The position numbers and the translations under genes were made by a program. Below, piece after piece: positions 13,426 to 25,410 of a DNA stretch of 64,000 nt. The notes under the pieces were generated by a model, which did not search any database, was not told where the DNA came from, and saw only the letters and a program-made list of their open reading frames with translations. Position 1 is the first letter of the stretch, and each line of letters starts with the position of its first letter. This stretch comes from Desmodus rotundus (Eukaryota > Chordata > Mammalia > Chiroptera > Phyllostomidae): contig NC_071389.1 in NCBI RefSeq assembly GCF_022682495.2, forward strand, positions 176,328,056 through 176,392,055. Direction: 5' to 3'.

Positions 13426-16400
13426 AAATAGATCCCAAATTGCCCATTCCAGTCACTTTATGGAGGAACAGGGATACATTCTCAGTAGATAAAAGTGTTC
13501 ATTTAGAACTGGATGAACGTATTATAGTTTATTGAGCCAGTCTTTTCCCTTTGCTCTACCTTGCTTGCCGGTCACTGACACTGCTGGGTTTGTCAGAAGT
13601 ATCCAGACTTTACGCGAAGGGAGCATTTTCTTGCTCTGTGATGGACCAAGCTAGTTGTCCTGCCAGCTGTCCCTGTTTTACTCTGGAATCTGTGTGGTTC
13701 TGACGTATTAATGGATCAATGCTAAGAGGGTGGTGAAGCCAGTCTTCCTAGGACAGACAGTCCCACTGCTTAGATATGTTCACACACATGTGCTCTCACA
13801 CCTCTTCTTGACCACACCGTGAGTGAGAGCGGAGATGTCTGTCCTCAGTGGGGATGGGAATGGCAGTATGTGCTTGGGGTGATTCAATAGTTTTTCCTCT
13901 CCCAGGGTCAGGAGCAGGGAAAATATCAAGACTTCATTTCAGCTGGGAGGAAGGAGGCTAGGGAAGCATCAGGTAGAACTCTTACTGATAAAAACATAAA
14001 ATAGTAAAGATACCTTTTCTTTGACGTGAATGCAATTGGAGATCAACCAGGGCACTTAAACGGCTGTGTTTTCCCTCATTCACTTGTCATCTCTTGCCTT
14101 CTCTTATTACCATTTCTCAGTGTAGGGATCTTGAAGTATTCTATGTCCTGAGTCAGCTTTAAGCAGCTCACCCTCAAAAGACACACACACACTGTTAGGA
14201 TGAGAAGCTGAAAGCGCACAAAGCTTGAACATGCGCATGGTAGTAGAGCCCAAGAAGCCTGGTACAGTCAGCACTCCCGTGTTTTAGTGACTGAGGACAG
14301 AGCCTGCTGTGTGCATGGGGGTTCTCTGGGTCCCAGAAAACAGAACAACTTTATTATTGATTGCTCCTGAAACTCCTGGACACTTTCAATGATTAGGGCA
14401 GTTATAGTGGTGAATTCTTGGTACCAAGCCCAAAAAATGGAGCGCATTTTCTACCCCAAAAAGGGGCAGAAAACTTTCTGTAAAAAAAAAGTTGAAGGCT
14501 AAATAACTGAAATGTTTTTGAGGAGTCATTCTTTGAACATTCTTAGCTTAATTCCCACATAAAAGGCTGTGAGCTGTGGCAATTTGTCGCCTGACCCTGC
14601 TTCCCCCCCTTGGGGAAGCGTGGAGTTTTAGGGTCACCAGCAGCCCACACAGCCTCCACCGCATTCAGTCTTCGGTACATTCTGAGTAAATTGAAGTCAT
14701 CGGTATGTGGATGTGGAATAATTTACCATAACTATTTTTCCAAATGGCCTCCTTTGGCAGGGAAATATAATCATCTTTTAATTTCACATATGAAAAAGTT
14801 GGAGAAGAGCAGAACTTGATGATGATATAGGTTATTCTTGTCAAGTTAATAGAAAATTCTTGGCAGAACCCAAACTTGTCTGAATTTCCAACTCTCAGCC
14901 TAGTCCACTGAGTAATGGTGCCCGAATTGTGCACCCCACCCTAAGGTGCAGCATCTAATAGTGGAGAAAAATCACGAAAGCAGGCTGATTTATCCAAATC
15001 TTTTCTGTGGACACTTGTCTTCGCAGATCCATATGTACACACACACACACAGAGACACTTCACGAGTCTACAGACACAAGTCAAGAAAGAACAAAACAAG
15101 AGCTTTGAAAACGAGGACTAGAAGAGTTTGTAATAAAGAAAAGTTCAAGGCCAAATAACAAAAGTGTTTTTGTTTTGTGGGGTAAGACATTGTGAAAACT
15201 TTTTTATTGTTTAAAACAGTTTTACATGGCATGTAACCCACACAAATAAAAGCTCGAGAAAAACTAAGAGGATTTCTTCCAGAGTGTTACATGGGGAAGG
15301 GAGCCTTCAGGAATGTGTGCAGGAAAGTCCTGGTACTCTGAAGGTGTCAGCAGTTAAAGTCAGTCCACAGTGACGAGGGCCACCTCCAGGGAGCGTCCCC
15401 TAGATTTGTCGCCTTGGGACCTTGATGTAATTTAGTCAAGATCAAACACAGCAAATTGGATTCAAGGCATGAGTTCTGGAAGCATAAGTAGAAGTACCAG
15501 GTAGTCATACATACAAACGACTTCAAGAAGGAAGGATTTATATCCTCCAGACCCACCAGTCTGCCTAAAACCTGAAGGAGAGAAGGTATGGGTGTTAGAA
15601 AGACTGATAAAGTTCTCCTGAGAACTTTTATGAAATCTGGATTTTCCCCCAAGATTGCAATGGTGAATTCTTTAAGCACCCAAAGGCCAGGGAATCCTGC
15701 AACTATCTTTTCTCGTAGTCCACCTGTTCACTGATGAATGGTATCAAGGGGAGGAAGTAATCACAGGTCTTTCCAAAGAGGATGGTGACTTTAGATTGTG
15801 TCACAGAGCATTTTATTCACAGCTCATTCTGCTGATACTAAGAGCAGTGAAAGAGTTCTAATGTCCTAGCTTAACATAGAGTTTTTAAAAATTTCATCAG
15901 TCCATCCTGTCCCTAGAGGGAAGATAGGAGAGGAAGTAGGAAGATGGGAAAGTCCTTAAACGGGTGAGTGGGGAGTCTTCTATACTATCAACTGTATAGT
16001 GTCGTCATTCCCAGAGCCTAGTTAAGAAGAGGATATGGGCAGAGAGAGGAGTGAAGTTGTATTCCATAGGTAGGGGTGGTGTTGAAGAGGGTACTAGAAC
16101 CTCTGTGAACTCAGTTTAGAATCAAGCCAATTACAGATATCCTTTCTCTCCTTTTTGCCTCCCAATAGGCCACATGGAATCATGGTGGTAACGTAGTAAG
16201 CTAAGAGAGAGGGACCAAGCCAGTCTGTCTTGACCCCATGATGACTTCATCTTTAACATGAGCGTCATTACAAATACCTGGATCATAATGCTCCTTAGTG
16301 ACACGTAAGAGAGCCAACAGCTGAGAGCATTTGGAGCATCTCAGTCTCCTGAAATGACCACTCCCTGTTATGCTACAGCTATATTCACTAGAGAGAGAAA

Positions 16401-19089
16401 TAACAGGATTCATGGGGAACCTGTGGGCATGAAATAACAGAGCATTAATTAATCAAAATGACAAAAGTTCTTGTGCTTAGTACTCAAAACTATAGTAGAA
16501 ATGAAAAAAAAGAAAGCATTAAGCATAGCTGCCAAAAACAGTTTAGGGAAGCATTATGGAGGGACAGTTTCACAAAGGAGATCCCTATCTGCACAAGCCT
16601 GAAGCCACTGCTAAGCCAACGGCATGCATAAAATGAGGGCACCTTACCGTTTGGAGCAGATTTTAGCGCTGGGCACTAGGTGTCCTACGGAAAGGCAGAG
16701 TGGGATAATGTCAATTTGGGAGCCCAAGACTGCTGAGCAGCAGCCTCCACAGGAGCGTAGACGCCTTCTCACTGAGCCTGGGGCAGAATGTAATTCCTCT
16801 GATATTATGGTTTTGACTTCTTCCCAAGCTAAGCTCGTCTATTTGGTCATTGGCTCACAGCTTTCCTTGGCCTCTTGCTTCCTGTAGCTTACATGAAGGA
16901 ACAATGTGCATAACCCTGTTTGGGTAAGGCCTGGTGGACAGGAAGGCAAATGAGGCTAAAAACAAAACAATGATCTTTGAGGCAGTGTGATTGTTTTATG
17001 ATTTCCTTTGTTTCTTTTCATTTTCTTTGTTGCATGCTGGAGACATGTACCCAGTCTGGTTATTACCGATCAAATATCCTACTGGCAAAGTTTGGTATGG
17101 GAATTGGTATGGGAATTCATGAAGAATGAATAGAATCAGCATATTTCATTTAATCTTGACAGTCCTCTGGTTTCTTATTCTTTCCCAGATTCATCTCTTC
17201 TTCGAGCCACTTCCTTCTCCTGGGTAGTCATGATTCCAAAACAAATTTCAATGGTTGGTGCTAGACAAAAAGAATGATAGTCATAACAGCAAATAGACCA
17301 AAATGCCCATGTTTTTACCCATTGCAAAGTGGGCTTCATCATTGAGAATAACCTTCCTGATTCCTTACGTGGAAACTCATCCTCACCTAGCAGCCTTTTT
17401 GGCAGCTCTCCTGGTTCCCCTCCTCACCTTCTTTCCCATGAAGGTGGGATGTATTTCTTAAGCCGCATTGTCATCTACCCTATTAGATTGTTAAAAGAAA
17501 CCCTTGGTAGTAATTTCTCATGGTTTTCTCACTATTTTTTAACTTGGGAAGATACAGAAGGTACAAAGAATGATAAGCAAACGAGAAAGGTTTTATTACC
17601 TGATATTTCAACTCAAGGTCAAGTGCTGGGGAAGTGCATGCCCTCCAGTGATAGCCTGCAGTTTTGCTAGTAGAGAGGGGTGTGCTCTGGAATATTAAGC
17701 AATTTCTGTGAGCGTGTGCACCAGGGCTTTGATTGAGGTGCCTGTCTGTGCATGGAGGCATTTTGTGGCTGTTATTGTCTTCTCTGTTTTATTGCTTCAA
17801 AGCACAGGCCCGGCATGATGGGGGAGGCTTAGGTTTCGGTCTGAACATGCTGGTGATAGAACAGCCCTAAAACCACAGTGTTTCTAAATATTTCACCCAA
17901 TAAGCTGTTGTTGCGCATTCTTTTTTTAACCATTAACGTTGTGTCTTCTGTTGGAATGAGAGCAGGAAAGAATAGGAAACAGATTCAATGACAAGCAGAC
18001 AGAAAGCTATCTTCTAAAAAAAAAAAATGCTCTTCACAGAGCTGAAAAGAATCTAGAAGCAAGGAAGGGGGATGCCAGGGTAGAATGGCTCGGGGGTGAA
18101 GGGACAATGGCCCTGGCATTCAGATGCTCCGGGTCACTCTGTAAGAGGTCTGAGAGCCGTTGGCCATCAGCTCCGGCAGAAGGAGAAGCTGTGCTGCTGC
18201 TGACTGTTCAGAAAGTGGTAACAGCGTGACTTCAAAGAGAGGCACAGATAGGCTTCCTTCCAGGAAGACATTGATGAGCATTGCACCTTAACTCTTCAAA
18301 TCCTTGTCTACAAGCCTGTCGGGCAGCTTCTCTCAAATTATTTCTATTCTCCAGTCAAGAATATTCTGGGCAGAAGATCCTTAGACCCATTATGATTATA
18401 CTGACTTAAGTTGGGAAGCCAAGGGCACAGTGGGGAGCAAAGTGCATCTGGAGAATAGAGTTGGTAGACAGCTTTGCTTAGTGTTGGAATGATTTTGGAT
18501 CACAAAGTTAGGTCACCTCTGAGCGAGAAAATCTTTAAATAAAATTGTATCTTCCCATCTCCAGCTGAAAACACCAGGTTTGTAATCTGATTACTATTTA
18601 CATCAGGAAGGCAGTTGGTAGATTGGATTACAAATAGGCATTTACAGATTGATTTAATCCCTACTTTTACACATATTAACATGGAATTTACTGACTCAGA
18701 CATGATCTTTTAAGCTATAAAAGATTATTGAAGGGCATTAGATCAAAGGTTCTGAGCAAACCAGACAGGCTAAAATGTTAAGTTACCCTCTGAAATATCC
18801 AGAGTGTCTATAAATTCTACTGTGTGCACAAAGGATTTGGGAGTTAGGCAACAGAAGGAGAGGGACAGAGAGTCACTGATTGAGACTTAAAGTCATTTCT
18901 TCATGATTAGAAAGTAATAATAACCCTACGAAAAATCTTCAAATTAGAAGAGAGCAGAGAAAGTGAATTCTATTCTTGTCAGAGCTATTTGGTTAAACTT
19001 TAGAATAAATATCCAGAACTAATTGTTATTTTTTATCCTAAACTCTTCTTTTGGAGAGATTTGGCCTACAGTTTACGAGCATACTTGGA

Positions 19090-21840
19090 GAGATGATTTA
19101 CTCATGCACCTATTGAGTGGAAACCCCAGGCCAGCAATACAAAAGTGAACAACCAGGCCCTCATGAAGGTTACATACTGAAAGAAAATAGAGACAAGAAA
19201 CAAATAAATATACTTCGTGTCAGATACTGCAAAGTGCCTGTGAGAAAAGTGAGGCAGATCAAGGCGGGAAGGGGATTATGGTGGGTGTGCAGTTGTTACT
19301 TTTTGTAGGTTGGACAGGAAAAGCTTCTATGAAAAGGTAATGTTTGAGCAAAAGCTTAAAGGAAATGAGGGAGTGAGGCTTGGGACTTCGTGTGTGAAAA
19401 GTTTTTCAAGTGAAAGGGAAACAATTACAATATCCTTGTGGTCAAGCCCATGCTCGAAGTACCCGAAGAAGAGCCAGGAGGCCAATATTTGAAGACGGAG
19501 AGTGAGAGATGAGGGCAGGGCGGTGTTATTGACCCGTGAGTCCGGTACACTATTGTAAGTATTTGGGTTTTTACTAAGAGCAAGATGAGAAGTCACTAGA
19601 AGCTTCTGAGTAGAAAGTGGTGTGACCTGACTTCCATTAAAAAAAAAAAAAAACCCTTGTGACTGATGTATTGAGAATATACTGCAAGAGGGTGGGCAAC
19701 AGAAGCAGCAGCCAGACCAGTTAGGAGGCTCCTGCAGTCATCCAGGTAAATGACAATGGCTTGGGCAATGGTGCTAACAGAGGAGGTGGTAAGAAGTGGC
19801 GAATTCTGGAGATATTTTCAAAGGTTTGCTGATGAATTAGATGTCAAGTAAAAGAAAGAAAAGAACCAAGAATCACCCTAGAATTTATTGCCTCAGCTAC
19901 CGGAAGTTTGGAGTCACAATTAATAAGACAGGAATCCTGCAGGTGAAGTAGATCGGGGAAGAGAGCCTTATAGCAGTATGTCCATCAGACTTCCAAATGG
20001 AAGTGCTAATTGGCTGTATGAACCTGGAGTTTAAGAAAGAGGTAGAGCCTGAAGATGTAATTTGTAATTCATTAGCATCTGGATGGTATTTGAAGCCATG
20101 AGACTGGATCTGGTGAGTGAGTGCAGATGGAAGAGAGCTTCCAGGACTGAGCCTGGGGGGTTGGAATGGGAGATGTTCAGAGCCCCAGGAGATGAGAAGG
20201 AACCCACAATGGGAGGAGTGGCCAAGGCTCTACTATTGAGTAGAATACGATTATCTGGAAACATGGACTTCATTCCACTGATGACCTGGAAGAGAGTTGT
20301 TTCCATGGACTGGTGGGGACAAAAGCATGATAGGGGCCGATTCAAGAGAGTGGGAACAGAGGAAGTGAAGACAATATGAATAGGCAACTCTTTTAGTTTT
20401 AATGTGAAGGGAACATAGCAGTAGAGAGTAAAGGATGCGAGGCCCAAGGAAGGATTATTTTTAAGATGGGAGAAGTAACAGCCTGTTTTATACTGATCGG
20501 AACGATCCAATGGCGAGGGAAAATTGATGACGCTGAAGGAGAAGGGTAATTACGGCAGTGATGGTTTTGATGCAGTGAGAGGGATGGGATCCAGGGCACA
20601 AGCAGCGGGACTGGCTGTAGGAGCCTAGCCAGACTGTTAGAGTAGGAGCAGGCAGACTGTATATTTGGGCACATATACAAGTAGGATGGTAAATGTGATG
20701 GTGGGAGTGTGTCTTTTCTGATTGATACTTTTTGGTGAAATACAAAGGGATTTTATCAACTAAGAGTGAGTATTGGGGAATGGGCATTGGAGGTTTGAGA
20801 AGAGAATAAGGCATGAATTACTCATAGAGCCATCTAACTGAAGAGTAAAGAGACGAAGGATATGTAGGGGACGTGCTAAGTGGCATAAAGCACTTACTTG
20901 AGGTTCCTTTCGTCCGGAGTTTAAAAGAAATTTGAGCACTTTTCTTCAGCTACTTTCAGCTGCTTAGACTAGAGAGTCGGATTTAAGCAGGTTTGGGGTT
21001 TAACCAGGTGAATCCAATGAAGGCAGCAAGAGACACAGAGTTGGGGCAACTGCAAAGCAGTGATTATGATTGGCTGTGGAATCTAAGCTGGGTGGGGAGA
21101 GAAGTAAGGATTTTTAGAGAATAATGAAGTGTGATTGGGGAGGGGATTAAGATGCAGGTTGAAGACACACGATTATTGACCCAGGTTCCAGAAGGAATAA
21201 TCTGGAAATCAGGAGCCGAGTCAGAGAGTGGGATGCTGGAGGGTTCATAAGGGAGTGGTTGTAATTACTGGTAGTGACGTACATAGTCTGGGGTTGGTGT
21301 GGGACTGGGCTGAGGTTAGATGTGGGAAAAGGTTACTGAAAGGACAGAGGCCAAGGAACTGAGAGGCCAGGATGTGGGAATGGTGGTGGTTTATATGACT
21401 GTCAAAATCAACAAAAATTATGATGAAAGTGGTACTGAATTGAAGACAGTGACAAGAAGGAGAGTGACTTGAGAATATTACCGCTTCAAGCGAAGGAAGC
21501 AGCCAGTCTGCTCCGATTTGCTTCAAGGCTGGATTGTCGTTTTGTACTGATTTTTAAGGAAGAAGGAAGAGAAAATAGTCCAAAAGTGGCCATGAGGAAC
21601 AAGGAAAGTGCCTACTCCACCTCTAGGCCCAGTGGCATGGGAAATGTGGGACAGAAATGCCTGCCATTTGAGAGGGTCGCCAAGAGAGGGCCAAGCTTCA
21701 GTGAGAGCAAGGAGGTAAAATTTATCCTCAGGGTCGTGGCTGATGATGAATGAGCCCTGGACTGATGGAAGGATTTGGGGAATTCATAAAAGATGGGAAA
21801 TGAGCACGGGTGGGAGATGTCCTTCGTCATCTGGGATGAA
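19090..21840 (-). repeat. L2 LINE, ~2.75 kb, antisense within GRIN2B 3' UTR
   Basis: Read on the minus strand this is an unusually long L2 copy. An endonuclease fossil (IIFVDFDSHIN, about 21392-21424) matches the GDFN-type catalytic motif in degenerate form and is followed by LASQFL. A reverse-transcriptase fossil PPGSVLEAL (20133-20159) corresponds to the conserved GVPQGSVLGPLLF motif. The fingers/palm region follows, then the 3' UTR running to about 19090, where the antisense L2 tail is seen. Stops and frameshifts occur throughout, so it is inactive. L2 elements are about 3.3 kb when complete, so most of the body is present. A 15-base A run at 19639 interrupts it. Confidence 0.75.
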
Positions 21841-22452
21841 AGTCTGAGTGGTGAGAGCTATTCATAAAGTCTTGGGTTTCTCGTGGTGACTGTCGCAAGC
21901 AAGACTCACAGGCATTTTGGGTCAGTCCAGATGCTGTTGGTCAGAATCAGGTGATCAGGCTGAGAGTGCTGGGGAGGGGCTTGCCAGCAGCACATGGGAC
22001 TCGGATGCCTCTTTTTCAATCCTAAAGTTTGTTTCTGTAACTTCCACTAAAAACCGCTACTGCCATCTGAGGTAGGTCACAGTATAGAAGTCAGCAAATG
22101 TGACCGAGGGTTGAGGCGGCATTTTGACTATTTGCCCTGGAAAGAACACATTTGCACAGTAAATCTTGTCTTTTCTATTTTCAAGGCTCCCAACTAAGTT
22201 CATTTCCTTGGGGAAATCATAATCTTTGTTCACCTTTTTCCTCGTTTATTCTGTTTTTTGAAAAAGTCAAAGTCAAAGGATTGGAAAGCAGCTTTGCTTC
22301 TGCCCGATTCTGCTGAATGGAAGTTTTCCCCTATCATTTTTATTTAGTATTGTCTTTGGAGACAGCGACGAACGGTAGGACAGTAGCATAAGAAAAGCAT
22401 TGACAGTCTTCAAAAGCCCTGGGCCAGAAGTTTGGAAGATCAGGAGAGAGTT

Positions 22453-22580
22453 GGGCCGGGGGTTTGGGGGGCTTTGAGTAGGCTTACATGAAAAGGGGAC
22501 AAGTGAAGGCTTTTAGGGAGAGCCTGAAAAAATCATTCAGTTGACCAAGGAAGCCAGTGGGGTGGGGGTGGAGGTGGGGG
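22453..22580 (+). other. Two G-rich clusters in distal 3' UTR
   Basis: G runs at 22453-22455, 22458-22462 and 22466-22471, and again at 22559-22562, 22564-22568 and 22576-22580 with intervening GG pairs. Either cluster could fold with a split or two-layer quadruplex; weaker than the tract at 24015. Confidence 0.35.
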
Positions 22581-23789
22581 TCAGAATCTACTGTGTTGGC
22601 ATTTGGAGATTTAGCAAGAGCAACCTGGAGTCTGACCCCAGGTGCACTCCACATACTTCTGACTCAGACGGTGAGCATATTCTTTTTTTTTTTCTCCTGT
22701 GTCCTTAAAAAAAAAACAAAAACCATAATTTGAAAAAAGACAGAAGCTGTTCAACCGTTCCTAGTACGCCATTTCTCTAAGCCTTCACAGACTCTTGAAC
22801 AGGGCACGAGTCCGATCACGACTGCGGCCACTGGCCCAACTCCTCCACCCATGTGCCCAGCCACGTCCTGCCGGGCATTTTCCCCAAAAGATAAAGTTGT
22901 GTTCAACCTGGCTGGTCTCATGCAACGTCTTCAGTTCTCGTATTAGAAGTCTGTTGCAACCAATTCAAGGGGTTGTACTGTGCTTTATGCACTGAAGACC
23001 GAAGAAGCCCCTTTAAGAAGGAAAAAGTAATCAAGGGGAGCTGACCAGGGATGGTGTCGTCATGCCCTCTGATTGCTTTCTCACCTCTGGGAACGCACCC
23101 TTTCAAAGGTGAGCAGAAAACAATGTGGCTTCCTTCACCCCTGCCTCAGATTTCCCTTAGTTCAGGTTGCCCCTACCCTATTTATCTGGGTGCACCTCTT
23201 TGTTAAGGGAATTTACAGGAAGTGGGAGGGGGATCTCTTCATAGCAGCTTTGTGACTCAATGGCCTTCCCAGGATTAATACTTCAGAGTAGCCCTGATGC
23301 TTGTGGAAACGTTTCGGGGAGCTAAATGGCATGTTACCATGGCGATCAGAGAAGGGACTGGGTAGGGCAATGAGCTCTTGTCCCTAAGGGCAAATCTCTT
23401 TTCCTCCACTTGACAGGGGACAGTGCTCCAGCAGGGTCATAATTATACTTCGCCGCAGTGACTGGCACCTGTGCCTGTGAGTTCGTGCACGAGCAAGTGA
23501 GCGTGAGGGGGTGAGGATGGAAACCACACAATACGAATCCACTGTGGGGCTGGGCTGCAGACTCCGAGCGGACCCCCTCCCAAGGCAACACGGCCAAGGG
23601 GACCCATTCAGAGCTTTCCCGGTGTGGTAGCCTCCCCAGGGAAACACAGCCAACTCAGGCTGGCCTTGACTCTCTGAGGCCCAGACCCCACCCCCTCCCT
23701 GGGGCCAGCTCTCCTTCCTCTTAATTCTCCCATCCCCAGCCCATCCACCTCCAAGTTCTTTTTTGTTTGTTTGTTTTGTTTCTGTTTTC

Positions 23790-23797
23790 TGTAAATA
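23790..23797 (+). promoter_or_regulatory. Pumilio-type element UGUAAAUA
   Basis: Exact UGUANAUA consensus, about 450 bases before the distal poly(A) signal, just after a TTTG-rich stretch. Confidence 0.4.
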
Positions 23798-24014
23798 TAT
23801 ATCTCTTATTTTGGACGTGCAGGGATCAATTGAGATTCTGGAGTGGGGGGAGGGGGCGGTGACTGGGTCTTTTTATTTTTTCCTTTCTCTCTTGGATTTT
23901 GGTGTTTGAACTTGAAAAAAAATAATTACAAGTATATATATATATAAGCAAATGACTTACCTTAAAAAAAGAAATAAGTTGATTTCACTCTTTTGATTTA
24001 TCTTGTTTCTCATT

Positions 24015-24036
24015 GGGGTGGGGTGGGGGTGGGGGG
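24015..24036 (+). other. G-quadruplex motif near distal poly(A) site
   Basis: Four G runs of 4, 4, 5 and 6 bases (24015-24018, 24020-24023, 24025-24029, 24031-24036) are separated by single T loops on the mRNA strand. One-base loops and long runs predict a very stable RNA quadruplex about 207 bases upstream of AAUAAA. Confidence 0.7.
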
Positions 24037-24167
24037 TCTTCTGGGTGGAGGGCTTTTTTGTGAGCTGTATAGATTTCCAGTTTGGACTTGTTCAAATGAT
24101 GCAGGAACAAAAATTAAAATGAATTTAAAAAAAAGACACAACATAAAAACAAGAAAAAACTTTGTGA

Positions 24168-24186
24168 TGTATAAAAGCTGTAAATA
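24168..24186 (+). promoter_or_regulatory. UGUA elements and Pumilio-type UGUAAAUA
   Basis: UGUA at 24168-24171 and at 24179-24182, the latter extending to UGUAAAUA (24179-24186). UGUA is the CFIm binding motif and lies 57-75 bases upstream of the poly(A) signal, close to the usual range. The longer motif also fits Pumilio proteins, so both readings are possible. Confidence 0.45.
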
Positions 24187-24242
24187 GTCAGATTCTTTCT
24201 CTTTTCTAATGGCAAATTATTTCTGTCACTTTATATTCAAAA

Positions 24243-24318
24243 AATAAAGAAACTTACCACAAATTATCAGGGTAAAAAAAATCAAGAATCAGAGTTGGTT
24301 TTTTTGGGGGGGATGGGG
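24243..24318 (+). terminator. GRIN2B: Distal GRIN2B poly(A) site
   Basis: AAUAAA at 24243-24248 is followed by a probable cleavage zone at about 24258-24275 and a strong GU/U/G-rich downstream element (GAGTTGGTTTTTTTGGGGGG, 24292-24311). With the upstream UGUA elements this is a complete consensus poly(A) site. I place the GRIN2B transcript end here. Confidence 0.8.
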
Positions 24319-24559
24319 TCTTTGGATATTTGTGCTTTCTTCACTGTGGCTTGGAAAACCTTGTTAAAACGAGATGCCGTTTGGGAAAATCCCCTTTCCC
24401 AGGTGGTTTCTGCTTGTCAGTGGTCATCTGGACTGACGGATCCAGTTGAGTTAGGAATCTCTGCTAGCTGATGCTGTAGTCTCTTGGTAAGGGGCTGGGG
24501 GGGGGGAGAGATTAAAAGATTATGATCTTAAAGTAATTTCTTAGTTTCCATAACATTCT

Positions 24560-25190
24560 TTCTTTGCTACATAGTAACTGCCATCTACATTTTTTTCTCA
24601 GCATGGAAAAATTTAAACATATTTAAAAATAGAATGGTATAATGAACCTCCATGTATTCATCTTCCAGCGTCAACAATTATAAACTTCCGCCAGTCTTGT
24701 TTCAACCACACCCCTATCCATTTCCCCTTTCTAGTCTATTATTTTGAAGTAAATTCCATAATTGTATAATTTAATCTGTAAATATTTCACTATGCATCTC
24801 TAAAAATTAAGGACTCTATTTCAGAGTAACCACAATATTGTGACATCAAAATTTAGCAATAATTCCTTGATGGCAAGTACCTAATTACTGTTCTAATTTC
24901 TAATTGTCTCAAATATAGTATTGTTTTACAGTGGCTTTTATTATAAGCCAGATAAGATTCACACAGTTGGTTGCTATTTCTTAAATTTCTTTTGAATCTA
25001 TAGACTCACCCCTCAACTCTTTTTTTTTTTTTTCCCTTGAAATGTATTTGTTAAAGAAACGGAGTCTTTTCTTCTGTCCAGGTTTCAACAACTGGTTTTT
25101 GCTGGTGACCACCCCGGGTAATAATTAACAGGCCCCTGTCCTCTGTGTTCCTTATAAACTGGTAATTGTCTTACTCTTTAATGAATTCTT
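24560..25190. repeat. Old L1 (L1M-type) 3' region fragment
   Basis: Contains the run of phrases typical of ancient mammalian L1 3' regions: TATAATGAACCTCCATGTATTC, CAACAATTATAAACTT, TTTGAAGTAAATTCCATA, then the CCTTGAAATGTATTTG to GGTGACC segment. The same family recurs at about 60880-62060. Orientation not decided. Confidence 0.55.
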
Positions 25191-25207
25191 GCTCCATTGC
25201 TAGAGCA

Positions 25208-25410
25208 CAGGTGGCAAACACAAGGCCCACGGGCCGAATCCGGCCCTCCACCTTGTTTTATCATCCCGCCACCTACCCAGCGCAGTGCTGAGCTCCTTGC
25301 CCCTAGTTAAGGTGTAGTTACATTTATACAGTCCTAAAATCACATTCGGCCCTTTGAAGGCAACGGAGAGGCTGACGTGGCCCCCGATGAAAATGAGTTT
25401 GACACCCCTG
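25208..25410. mobile_element. Short hAT-type DNA transposon (MITE)
   Basis: About 200 bases bounded by an inverted-repeat pair: CAGGTGGCAAACACA at the left and GAGTTTGACACCCCTG at the right, with the CAGGGGTG...CACCCCTG ends of hAT elements. The interior has the repeated phrases GGCCCACGGGCCGAATCCGG and CATTCGGCCCTTTGAAGGC. Flanks show an imperfect duplication (CTAGAG and CTTAGAG). The copy looks little decayed. I associate this sequence with bat genomes, which gained DNA transposons recently. Confidence 0.65.

Larger units (their letters stand above)
1409..24270 (+). other. GRIN2B: GRIN2B 3' untranslated region (~22.9 kb)
   Basis: The stretch follows the GluN2B stop codon without any other recognisable gene and ends at a strong poly(A) site at about 24243-24318. 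Mammalian GRIN2B is known to have an exceptionally long 3' UTR, in the 20-kb range in human annotation, and this length fits that. Non-repetitive DNA dominates, with insertions annotated separately: Ves SINE, L2 elements, mariner and microsatellites. Apart from these I recognise no gene in 1409-4440, 4670-8230, 9990-11530, 12215-19085 or 21845-24270. Many short open frames in both strands look like chance. Using the whole span as one exon is inference; splicing or earlier cleavage cannot be excluded from sequence alone. Confidence 0.75.

Noticed and set aside
20031..20510. 159-codon minus-strand open frame
   Set aside because: It is part of the degenerate L2 reverse transcriptase, not a host gene; frame is broken on both sides.
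20133..21424. Reverse-transcriptase and endonuclease motifs suggesting a retrovirus
   Set aside because: The EN-RT order, lack of LTRs and the L2-type 3' end show a LINE, not a virus.
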